From the IMG/VR virus record IMGVR_UViG_3300032397_000077, positions 1 through 24,670 of that record: 24,670 nt of DNA; one strand, given 5' to 3'. This document shows positions 7,234-13,775 of the stretch, piece after piece. Source of the stretch: a virus. The translations under genes and the position numbers were made by a program. Every line of letters starts with the position of its first letter. Position 1 is the first letter of the stretch. Under the pieces are notes generated by a model. That model was given only the letters and a program-made list of their open reading frames with translations. It was not told the DNA's origin and searched no databases.

Positions 7234-8271
7234 ATGGCCACCGAACAAACCCCGGGCGGATCCTCCGCCCCGCCTGAAGACGATCTTCCCCTTCACGAGC
7301 ACCCTGACGGCAGTGTCACAATAGGCGATGTCTCTGCTCAAGGAGCCGAGGACGATCATGAAGACGAAGACGAGCGCCCCGTAACGGGCGGCGCAGGTAC
7401 CGTCGCGGAGCAGCAAGAGCTAGCCCAGGCCGCCACTGAGGACGAACGAGAAGCTATCCGCGCTCGCCGTCGCCAGGAACGCAAGGACAAACAGCAACGC
7501 GCTCGGGACCGTGAGGACAATCTGCGTACCCAGTTGGCCGCAGCCCAGCGCGCTAACCAGGCTCTTAGCGAGCGCATGGGGCTCATCGAGCGTAAGACCA
7601 GCGGGTCCGAGCTCGCCCAGCTCGACAACGCCATCAACCAAGCAGGCCAGGCTTACGAAGCCTTCAAGTCCCAGGTGGGCGAAGCGGTCACCCGCCAGGA
7701 CGGCCAGGCAGTAGCCGAGTTTACGGAGCGCATGGTGATCGCACGTGAGCGTCAGCGCGAGCTCACCAACATCCGCCAACAGTACACCACGCAGCCGCAA
7801 CGCACAGCTCCGCCGTTGGATCCGGACCTGGTACGACATGCGCAGAAGTGGATGGCGGACAACAAGTGGTATGACCCGCAGGGGAAGGACGTCGACTCCC
7901 GTATTGCGCTCACGCTCGACAAAGCGCTGGCCGACGAGGGCTACGCTCCGAACACCGAACGCTACTGGCAAGAGCTCAGCACCCGCGTGGGCAAGTACCT
8001 GCCCCACCGGGCATCCCCGGGCACGCCTGAACCGGGTATACTCCCCGCTAACGATACCGCAGCGAGAAACAAGCCTAGTCGGAACGTAGTAACAGGGTCA
8101 GGACGCGAAGCCTCTACCGGCAATACCGGAGGCGCTGCGTACACCTTGTCTCCCGACCGAGTGCAGGCTTTGAAAGATGCGGGAATGTGGAACGACGTCA
8201 AGCAGCGTAACGACATGATCCGTCAATACCGCGATTACGACCGGAAGACCGGTTCTAGCGGGAGGACGTAA
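7234..8271 (+). CDS. Scaffolding protein (345 aa from ATG 7234)
   Basis: Directs prohead assembly inside the capsid shell and is then removed. The N-terminal 65 residues are acidic. Residues about 60-190 are highly charged and helical (REAIRARRRQERKDKQQ ..., typical coiled-coil composition). A WMADNKWYDPQGKDVDSRIA segment, with downstream G-Y-A-P-N-T-E-R-Y-W, follows a pattern I associate with podovirus scaffold proteins. The C-terminus (LSPDRVQALKDAGMWNDVKQ) fits the capsid-binding end of such proteins. Two starts are possible: ATG 7222 directly abuts AAAGG with no spacing, while ATG 7234 lies 7-12 bases from GGATGAG/AAAGG, so I prefer 7234. Position before the capsid gene supports the call. 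Confidence 0.75.
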   Translation: MATEQTPGGSSAPPEDDLPLHEHPDGSVTIGDVSAQGAEDDHEDEDERPVTGGAGTVAEQQELAQAATEDEREAIRARRRQERKDKQQRARDREDNLRTQLAAAQRANQALSERMGLIERKTSGSELAQLDNAINQAGQAYEAFKSQVGEAVTRQDGQAVAEFTERMVIARERQRELTNIRQQYTTQPQRTAPPLDPDLVRHAQKWMADNKWYDPQGKDVDSRIALTLDKALADEGYAPNTERYWQELSTRVGKYLPHRASPGTPEPGILPANDTAARNKPSRNVVTGSGREASTGNTGGAAYTLSPDRVQALKDAGMWNDVKQRNDMIRQYRDYDRKTGSSGRT

Positions 8272-8294
8272 ACACTGCGATCCACTTGACTTCG

Positions 8295-8310
8295 ACTTGC
8301 GCACGCAAGT
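8295..8310 (+). other. Perfect 7-bp palindrome in intergenic gap
   Basis: ACTTGCG (8295-8301) and CGCAAGT (8304-8310) are inverted copies separated by CA, within the 75-base gap before the gene at 8347. No T-run follows and no good promoter hexamers flank it (TTGACT at 8286-8291 has no matching -10). It could be a repressor site, an RNA hairpin affecting expression of the capsid genes, or chance. Confidence 0.35.
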
Positions 8311-8346
8311 AGACCTGAGCCCTGTCCACGATCATAGGAGGCCGCA

Positions 8347-8886
8347 ATGGCTACCGACTCCGACACCCGCATTCGCAAAGACACCGCCGCAGAAGTTCGC
8401 GGTTCTCGTTCCGTGACCGCTGACGCCGAGCGTGAGAAAGACGCTTCGGGGATCAGCCCTGAGGAACGTGCACGTCTCCTGCGCGATGAATTCAAGCAAG
8501 AAGCTCTGCCCACCGCACCGAACATCCCTGGCTGGCATGTCTGCTGGCTCGCTAGCAACAACAACTACGACCCCATCCACAAGCGTATGCGCCTCGGGTA
8601 TCAGCCTGTCATGGCTGACGAAGTGCCCTCCATGGCCGGACATCGCATGACGACGGGCGAGTACTCAGGAGTTGTTGCGTGCAATGAAATGCTGCTCTTC
8701 AAGATTCCCCAGGAAGCCTACGAGCAGATCATGCGCGAGTACCACCACGACGCTCCGTTGCGCGAAGAGGAAGGCCTCCGGGCTCAACTCGTGCGCGGCG
8801 AGAAGGACTCCCACGGTAAAGAGCTGGAACAGATTGAAGGCTTCGACGACATCGCTCAACGTCGCAGCGCACCGCAATTCGCCTAG
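8347..8886 (+). CDS. Conserved phage protein of unknown function (179 aa)
   Basis: A 179-residue, mostly soluble protein. The first 50 residues are charged and helical. The core is NIPGWHVCWLASNNNYDPIH followed by KRMRLGYQPVMADEVP and a TGEYSGVVACNEMLLFKIP segment. I recall this pattern from uncharacterised proteins located between scaffold and capsid genes in podovirus-like genomes. The C-terminal half is charged (RAQLVRGEKDSHGKELEQIE). ATAGGAGG at 8334-8341 precedes ATG 8347, and the gene ends in TAG. The location suggests a capsid assembly or minor head role, with no direct evidence in the sequence. Confidence 0.6.
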   Translation: MATDSDTRIRKDTAAEVRGSRSVTADAEREKDASGISPEERARLLRDEFKQEALPTAPNIPGWHVCWLASNNNYDPIHKRMRLGYQPVMADEVPSMAGHRMTTGEYSGVVACNEMLLFKIPQEAYEQIMREYHHDAPLREEEGLRAQLVRGEKDSHGKELEQIEGFDDIAQRRSAPQFA

Positions 8887-8920
8887 TCGTCCCCACCTCA
8901 ATTACCAGGAGTGAACAGAA

Positions 8921-9475
8921 ATGAGTGCAGTTTCCGCACCGTTCGGCTTCCGCCCCGCGTATAACCCGATCGGGTTGGACCGCGCCAAGAAGTACACGAT
9001 CGCCGCCGCGTACGGCACGGCCATTTACGAAGGCCAGCCCGTCATCCTCAACACCAACGGCACGATTACCGCTGGCACCGCCGCCGCCGACCTGCTCGGG
9101 GTCTTCGCGGGCTGCGAGTACATCGACGCCACCGGCAAGCCCAACGTCAGCAACTACTGGCCGGGCACCGCCGGAGCAACGAACATCGTGGCGTGGGTCT
9201 ACGACGACCCGAACAACGTCTACGAAGTCCAGTCCGACGGTTCCATCGCGCAAACCGCGATCGGCGACCAGGCTGATATCTCCAACGCTACCGCGAACTC
9301 CAATGGCCGCTCCCAAGCGACGTTGTCGTCCACAGTCGCAACGGTGGGTGTGCAGGCTCAGTTCCGTATCGTTGGCTTCGGTCAGCAGCTGGACAACGCC
9401 CCGGGCGATGCGTTCACGATTTGCCAAGTGCAGATCGCGCGCCATCAGTACATCACCAGCAAGGTCGCCATCTAA
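8921..9475 (+). CDS. Probable head decoration / minor capsid protein (184 aa)
   Basis: Starts MSAVSAPFGFRPAYNPIG, a motif (A-P-F-G-x-R-P) common to small proteins encoded next to phage major capsid genes. The rest is beta-rich (IYEGQPVILNTNGTI, LLGVFAGCEYID, AQFRIVGFGQQLDNAPGD) and reads like a compact barrel of the type that coats or stabilises capsids. CAGGAG at 8908-8913 precedes ATG 8921. The stop TAA overlaps the AAGGAG site of the capsid gene, so the two are tightly linked. The decoration role is inferred from position and the N-terminal motif; a minor head protein is the alternative. Confidence 0.65.
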   Translation: MSAVSAPFGFRPAYNPIGLDRAKKYTIAAAYGTAIYEGQPVILNTNGTITAGTAAADLLGVFAGCEYIDATGKPNVSNYWPGTAGATNIVAWVYDDPNNVYEVQSDGSIAQTAIGDQADISNATANSNGRSQATLSSTVATVGVQAQFRIVGFGQQLDNAPGDAFTICQVQIARHQYITSKVAI

Positions 9476-9479
9476 GGAG
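9474..9479 (+). promoter_or_regulatory. Ribosome binding site of the major capsid gene
   Basis: AAGGAG lies 2 bases before ATG 9482 and 8 bases before ATG 9488, which favours 9488 as the start. It overlaps the stop codon of the preceding gene. Confidence 0.75.
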
Positions 9480-9487
9480 CCATGACC

Positions 9488-10513
9488 ATGAACTTCAATC
9501 TGAAGCAAATTGGCGCGGCCCTGAAGGTCCGCCTGCTCGCGGCGCTCTTGCCGCTCTACGCAGCCCTCACGGGCTACATGTTCCGTACCGGGCTCGCGCT
9601 CGGCGCAGCTCCAATGCGGAGTACGGACTTCAAGGCCATCGTCGAGCCGATTCTGAACAAGGCTTTCGACGGCGTCTACGATCTCCGCAAGGACGAGTGG
9701 AAGCAGGTCTTCAGGGAAGACGACGGCATTCCTCGAGCGTACCATGAAGAGCCTGTCTTGTTCGGGTTCGGGGCTGCGCCGGAACTGCCGGACGGTATGC
9801 CCGTCACCTACCAAGCGGGCGGCGTGCTCTTCCAGAAGCGCTACGTGTACAAGGTCTACGGACTGGCCTACGCGCTGACGCAAGTGCTCGTCGAAGACGG
9901 AGACCACATCCGCATCGGCGCCACCTACGCCAAGCACCTGGCGCAAGCCCTCGTCGAGACAGTCGAGACCAAGGCCGCGAACGAGTTCAACCGCGCCTTC
10001 AACGGCTCCTACGTCGGCGGCGACGGCGTGTGCCTCACCAACGCCAGCCACCCGATCATCGGCAGCACGTTCAGCAATATTCTGGCGACCCCGGCTGCTC
10101 TCAGCCAGACGTCGTTGGAGCAGATGCTGATCATGGTCCGCTCGGCCGTCGACAACAACGGCAAGAAGATCCGCCTGCAACCGAAGAAGCTGGTCATCGC
10201 TCCGTCGAATATCTTCCAAGCCGAAGTGTTGCTGAAGTCCGTCCTGCGTGCAGGTACGAACAACAACGACATCAACCCGGTGAAGTCGATGAACCTCGTC
10301 GAAGACGCGGCGGTCCTGAGCCGTCTTACCTCCCCGACCGCCTGGTGGCTCACCACCGACGCGCCGGAAGGTCTGAAGTGGCTGTGGCGTCGCCGGCTCA
10401 CCAAGAGCATGGAAGGCGACTTCGAAACCGACAGCATGCGCTACAAGGCCACGCTGCGCGGCGAGTCGGGCTGGACCGACGCGCGTTGCGCGTTCGGTAC
10501 GCAGGGTGCTTGA
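9488..10513 (+). CDS. Major capsid protein, HK97-like (341 aa)
   Basis: The shell-forming subunit. From residue 43 onward (MRSTDFKAIVEPILNKAFDG) it matches capsid proteins of the podovirus/SU10-like kind. Further signature segments are KVYGLAYALTQVLVEDGDH, a central NRAFNGSYVGGDGVCLTNASHP, and the C-terminal GDFETDSMRYKATLRGESGW, in which the D-F-x-T-D-x-x-R-Y-K-A and G-W-T-D-x-R elements are typical. The first 42 residues (MNFNLKQIGAALKVRLLAAL...) are an extra, hydrophobic-basic extension. The start is set by the AAGGAG at 9474-9479; ATG 9482 is an alternative. No ribosome site precedes the internal ATG at 9614 that would remove the extension. A terminator follows. Confidence 0.9.
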   Translation: MNFNLKQIGAALKVRLLAALLPLYAALTGYMFRTGLALGAAPMRSTDFKAIVEPILNKAFDGVYDLRKDEWKQVFREDDGIPRAYHEEPVLFGFGAAPELPDGMPVTYQAGGVLFQKRYVYKVYGLAYALTQVLVEDGDHIRIGATYAKHLAQALVETVETKAANEFNRAFNGSYVGGDGVCLTNASHPIIGSTFSNILATPAALSQTSLEQMLIMVRSAVDNNGKKIRLQPKKLVIAPSNIFQAEVLLKSVLRAGTNNNDINPVKSMNLVEDAAVLSRLTSPTAWWLTTDAPEGLKWLWRRRLTKSMEGDFETDSMRYKATLRGESGWTDARCAFGTQGA

Positions 10514-10525
10514 AGTAGTTCTCCT

Positions 10526-10544
10526 CTGATCAGTGAGTGATCAG
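10526..10544 (+). repeat. 7-bp inverted repeat upstream of terminator
   Basis: CTGATCA (10526-10532) and TGATCAG (10538-10544) are exact inverted copies around GTGAG. They sit 13 bases after the capsid stop codon and just before the terminator hairpin. The arm contains GATC, so it could carry Dam methylation. It may form an extra mRNA 3' hairpin or a protein site. Confidence 0.5.
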
Positions 10545-10549
10545 CCTTG

Positions 10550-10590
10550 ACACGCCCTGGAGCCCACTAGCCCCGGGGCGTGTTTCTTCT
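10550..10590 (+). terminator. Rho-independent terminator after the capsid gene
   Basis: ACACGCCC (10550-10557) and GGGCGTGT (10576-10583) form a perfect 8-bp stem with an 18-base loop, followed by TTCTTCTTG. It lies 37 bases past the capsid stop and is the only clear hairpin-plus-T-tract in the window. Transcription could stop or be reduced here, separating the head module from the tail module. Confidence 0.75.
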
Positions 10591-10625
10591 TGTTAGTAGA
10601 GCAAATTTTCATGAAGGAGCTCTAA

Positions 10626-11369
10626 ATGCAGATCAGTGATGACCTCTTCTTGGGTCCGGCTGTCGGTCCCAATCCTCTCTTCGGTAGCGACGGCAACCCC
10701 GCACCGATGAGCCAAGGCGTCGGGCCTATGGGCCGCGTCTTCATCTGGGACGTCGTCCCGCTCACCTTGCAGGCCGCAGGCCTGGCCAGCTCACAGAACC
10801 CGGCTTCGGGCGGTTCGTTTACGCTCACGGCGGGTACCGGCGTCACTCGCGTGACGCTGCCCTCGGGGGCGCTCGGGTACGTCCTGGACGTTCCCCGGTG
10901 CGTCACCATCACCGCCGCTGGCGCCAACACCGCGACTTATCAGGTGCAGGGTTATGACCTGTACGGACAGCCGATGACTCAGAACCTCGCGGCTCCGAGT
11001 ACCAGCACGGTGGCGACGACCAAGGCGTTCAAGATCGTGACCGCGATTGTCAACCTCAACACCACCGCAGGCCTCAACAACCTCACGGCGGGCTTCAACG
11101 ACAAGCTGGGCCTCCCCGTCCGAGTGACGGATGTGTGCTACGTCGTTTCTATCAAGTGGGCGACCACTCTGGCGGACGCGGCAGGCACTTTCGTGGTTGC
11201 GGACGTCACCAGCCCGGCGACGGTTTCCACCACCGATGTGCGCGGGTGCTACACCCCGGCTTCGGCGGCGGACGGTACCAGGCGACTCATCGCCTGCATC
11301 GCGATCCCGGCAATCGGTAGCGGGCCGCAGGCCACGCGCATCGGGGCGTACGGCGTCACGCAGGTGTAA
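10626..11369 (+). CDS. Beta-rich virion structural protein (247 aa)
   Basis: Starts MQISDDLFLGPAVGPNPLFG, a sequence I recognise from structural proteins encoded directly after podovirus capsid genes. The rest is Thr/Val/Ala-rich alternating beta sequence (GSFTLTAGTGVTRVTLPSGA, YVLDVPRCVTITAAGANTAT) with no enzyme motif. The length of about 250 residues suits a head-surface or head-fibre subunit. GAAGGAGC at 10613-10620 precedes the ATG. The role is inferred from position and composition. Confidence 0.65.
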   Translation: MQISDDLFLGPAVGPNPLFGSDGNPAPMSQGVGPMGRVFIWDVVPLTLQAAGLASSQNPASGGSFTLTAGTGVTRVTLPSGALGYVLDVPRCVTITAAGANTATYQVQGYDLYGQPMTQNLAAPSTSTVATTKAFKIVTAIVNLNTTAGLNNLTAGFNDKLGLPVRVTDVCYVVSIKWATTLADAAGTFVVADVTSPATVSTTDVRGCYTPASAADGTRRLIACIAIPAIGSGPQATRIGAYGVTQV

Positions 11370-11372
11370 GCC

Positions 11373-11690
11373 ATGAGGAGCTCAAGCGTTTCCGTAACGG
11401 GGGTTGCGGCCTCCGCGTGGTTGCCGCTGGACGCAGGGACGGTAGGTACGAATTTCGGGCTCTACCTGACCCCGGGGGCGGGCGCTACGGTCACGGTGCA
11501 AGTGACCCCGGACAACGTGCTGGATGCGTCTGTGACTCCTGTGGCGTTCGCTATCCCAGTAGCGACGCTCGTGGGTGCCACGGTCAACATAGCGGCGGCG
11601 CTGCCTCTCGGGGCTCTCGCTGTGCGCATGAACCAGACCGCCGGGGCCACCACCAGTAGGCTGCAAGTCGTCACTCAGGGCATCCGCTGA
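11373..11690 (+). CDS. Small beta-rich phage protein (105 aa)
   Basis: A 105-residue protein with TVTVQVTPDNVLDASVTPVAF and a C-terminal ALAVRMNQTAGATTSRLQVV. This follows a pattern (v-Q-x-T-x-D-x-x-x-D ... P-x-x-A-x-R-x-N) common in small phage virion proteins, probably a single beta-sandwich. It starts 4 bases after the preceding stop with AGGTG at 11362-11366, and its TGA shares one base with the next ATG. It may be a fibre-base or decoration subunit; no direct evidence. Confidence 0.6.
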   Translation: MRSSSVSVTGVAASAWLPLDAGTVGTNFGLYLTPGAGATVTVQVTPDNVLDASVTPVAFAIPVATLVGATVNIAAALPLGALAVRMNQTAGATTSRLQVVTQGIR

Positions 11691-12676
11691 TGACCACGTC
11701 AGGAACAGTAGGCCGCACCGTAATAGATGCGACTTCGGTAATCGAGCACGCAGCACGACGCTGCGGAGTCCTCGCGACCGCGCTGACCGGGGAAATCCTC
11801 CAGTCGGCGAAAGAGAACCTGTTCCTGATTCTCTCCAATTTCGTCACCAAGGGCATGGAGCTCTGGTGCATAGGCAAGGCCAGCTATCCCACCACGGCGG
11901 GCGCAGCTACGTTGGACTTAGACGTAGGGTGGGTGGACCTGGAAAACGCGCTGCTGCGTACCGTCACCTCCACGCCTGCAGATGTGCTCATTGCGGGCGG
12001 GGCCACATATACCCCTGCAGCAGCTGTATTGATCAGCTCGGCGATCCTAGAGATTGCCGCTGGGACGTACACCTACGTGCTAGAAGGCAGCCCCACCGGG
12101 GTCACCTGGACTCAATACGGCACAAAGACCTTCACCCTCAGCGCGACGGGGCGCGTCTGTATAGATGCGGACGTCTTCGTGACTTTGGGGTTTTGGCGTC
12201 TGCGTGAGACTACGGGGTCCGTAGTTGCGCCGACCGACGCCACGTTCTGCAGCGGGGCGACTGAGATCCCGATGTCTAAGATCGCTCGGGATGACTACGT
12301 GCAGATGCCGAATAAGTCGTTCGCTTCTCGACCGCTTCAGTACTGGTTCGACAAACAAGCTACACAAGCCCGCTTGTGGCTCTGGCCCGTGGCGCCGAAC
12401 TCTACCCAGTACCAGTGTGTTATCTGGGGACACCGGCAGATTCAGGACGTAGGGGCGCTGACCAACACCCTCGACGTGCCCCAGCGCTGGGTAGACGCGG
12501 TGATCAGCGAGCTGGCCACGCGCATGTGTCTCGAGTTGCCCAAGGAGCTGATCCCACAAGGTCGCTACGCAGAACTTCTAACGGCTGCTGCCTCCATCCT
12601 ACGCGACGTGCAAGACGCCGAGATAGATGGAGCCCCCATGCGCCTAGCGCCGAACATTCGCGCCTACACTCGGTAA
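11690..12676 (+). CDS. Head-tail adaptor / tail tubular-like protein with inserted domain (328 aa)
   Basis: The N-terminal helical part (ALTGEILQSAKENLFLILSN ... KGMELWCIGKASYPTTAG) and the C-terminal part (RPLQYWFDKQATQARLWLWP ... VPQRWVDAVISELATRMCLE) match head-completion/adaptor proteins of the P22 gp4 and T7 gp11 kind, which bind under the portal and carry the tail. Between them, residues about 90-182 form a beta-rich insertion (YTYVLEGSPTGVTWTQYGTK ... FWRLRETTG) that resembles a discoidin-like (F5/8 type C) domain in the W-x-x-x-G ... W-R-l-R pattern. The insertion is unusual for the core family and might bind carbohydrate; that is inference. It starts with a 1-base overlap (TGATG) and ends 5 bases before the next gene. 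Confidence 0.65.
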   Translation: MTTSGTVGRTVIDATSVIEHAARRCGVLATALTGEILQSAKENLFLILSNFVTKGMELWCIGKASYPTTAGAATLDLDVGWVDLENALLRTVTSTPADVLIAGGATYTPAAAVLISSAILEIAAGTYTYVLEGSPTGVTWTQYGTKTFTLSATGRVCIDADVFVTLGFWRLRETTGSVVAPTDATFCSGATEIPMSKIARDDYVQMPNKSFASRPLQYWFDKQATQARLWLWPVAPNSTQYQCVIWGHRQIQDVGALTNTLDVPQRWVDAVISELATRMCLELPKELIPQGRYAELLTAAASILRDVQDAEIDGAPMRLAPNIRAYTR

Positions 12677-12681
12677 GCAGC

Positions 12682-12906
12682 ATGAGCCGCTACCTAGACA
12701 CCCGAGGCCTCAGTTCGGTAGCGATCGGCGTATGTGACCGCTGTAAGCTCAAGTACAGCATTACGGAACTCATGGCAGACGGCAACGCCCCCGGATTGCG
12801 CGTCTGCGTGGACTGCCGCGACGTGCTGGATCCGTACCGACTGCCCGCGAGGAAGTCGGAAAACATCGTGTTGCGCTACCCGCGCCCTGACGAGCCGCTA
12901 TCATGA
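12682..12906 (+). CDS. Small zinc-ribbon protein (74 aa)
   Basis: Starts MSRYLDTRGLSSVAIGVCDR. It has two Cys pairs, C-D-R-C and C-V-D-C, 20 residues apart, giving a zinc ribbon (CxxC-x20-CxxC). The sequence VCDRCKLKYSITELMADGN resembles small zinc-binding phage proteins seen among tail genes. I chose ATG 12682 because the same frame is open far upstream only as a shadow of the preceding gene. The TGA overlaps the fibre start (ATGA). The ribosome site is weak, so translation may depend on coupling. Function is unknown; it could be an assembly factor. Confidence 0.6.
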   Translation: MSRYLDTRGLSSVAIGVCDRCKLKYSITELMADGNAPGLRVCVDCRDVLDPYRLPARKSENIVLRYPRPDEPLS

Positions 12907-13775
12907 CTTCTTTTGTCAACATTTTTGGCGGCTCTACGATACAGGCTTCTCAGGTCGCCTACCGAGCAGTCGCGCTCGACACTGTTCCCGTACAACTGGA
13001 GTGGCCTAGCGCTTCGGTTACTGCAACTGATGTTGCAGCGCGAACCATGGACGTGACGTCTAGCATGGGCGGGGGCATCATCATGCCCGCTGCGGATGCG
13101 GCCAGTGTGGGGTATGACTTCCTGATCTCTAATGTGGGGGCCAACGCCTTCACGGTGCAGGACTTCGACCTCAACGCGATAGCTACCGTCGCGGTAGGGG
13201 AAGTCAAGTACCTCCAAATCACGGACAACTCTACCGAAGCGGGAACGTGGCGGGTGATATTATTCGGCTCAGTAGTGAATGCCGCAGATGCAGCTTCGCT
13301 GGCAGGGTCGGGGTTGACCGTTATCGGGTCTATGCTGGCGGCTTCTGAACCTGTACATGTTCTTAGTGCAGGGGTGACGATAGTCGAGGCCGACCGGGCG
13401 CAGGTTCTAGTTTGGGACAGCGGGACGGGAACCTACACGCTCCCGCCTGCCGCAGGGTTAGGAGACGGATTCTACTTCGACGTGCGCAATCAAGGCACAG
13501 GGGCTCTCGCTATAGTTGCGGATGGGGCCGAGACCATTGACGACGCCTCTACAATTACGCTTCAGCCCGCGGACTCTGCTCGAGTACACTGCTCAGGTGC
13601 GGGGTGGCATACGGTGGGACGTGGACGTTCGACGCAGTTTAACTTTTCTCTTCTTGTCAAGAATATCACAGGCGGCACAGTCACGCTGACCCCTACGGAA
13701 GCTGCGAACACTGTGCAGCGCTACACAGGCGTGCTCGTCAGCAATGCGAACGTCGTATTCCCTCCGGTAGTGTAG
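12903..13775 (+). CDS. Tail fibre/appendage protein, N-terminal part up to in-frame TAG (290 aa)
   Basis: The N-terminal region (NIFGGSTIQASQVAYRAVAL, then LQITDNSTEAGTWRVILFG) follows the conserved base domain of podovirus tail appendages that begin F-G-G-S-T-I-x-x-S-Q-V-x-Y. Two or more beta-repeat domains follow (VWDSGTGTYTLPPAAG; SARVHCSGAGWHTVGRGR). The last domain starts NTVQRYTGVLVSNANVVFP and is cut by TAG at 13773-13775. The same frame then continues with 254 more residues that complete this domain and a fibre C-terminus, so 290 residues is either a truncated form or an interruption. The ATG overlaps the upstream stop (ATGA). Codons here look less GC-biased than in the capsid module. 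Confidence 0.75.
   Translation: MTSFVNIFGGSTIQASQVAYRAVALDTVPVQLEWPSASVTATDVAARTMDVTSSMGGGIIMPAADAASVGYDFLISNVGANAFTVQDFDLNAIATVAVGEVKYLQITDNSTEAGTWRVILFGSVVNAADAASLAGSGLTVIGSMLAASEPVHVLSAGVTIVEADRAQVLVWDSGTGTYTLPPAAGLGDGFYFDVRNQGTGALAIVADGAETIDDASTITLQPADSARVHCSGAGWHTVGRGRSTQFNFSLLVKNITGGTVTLTPTEAANTVQRYTGVLVSNANVVFPPVV
13773..13775 (+). other. In-frame amber codon interrupting the fibre gene
   Basis: TAG sits between GTG and GTT codons inside a domain whose pattern (VVFPPVV / VYYVSNLTSGAHTVTFKT ... VAQGTNAVLFCDGTNVY) is continuous on both sides. The nearest downstream start candidate, GTG 13860, has no ribosome site and lies inside the same domain. Three other genes here end in TAG (734, 8884, 15518), so general TAG recoding is unlikely. 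Confidence 0.8.

Noticed and set aside
8286-8314. TTGACT promoter before the gene at 8347
   Set aside because: The hexamer 17 bases downstream is GTAGAC, a poor -10.
8729-10219. Minus-strand open frame of 496 codons opposite the capsid gene
   Set aside because: It is a mirror of the high-GC codon usage of the decoration and capsid genes. Its translation is Arg/Leu/Val-rich without any family pattern and has no ribosome site.
10547-10580. TTGACA as a -35 promoter element
   Set aside because: It lies on the left arm of the terminator and has no -10 hexamer at 16-18 bases.
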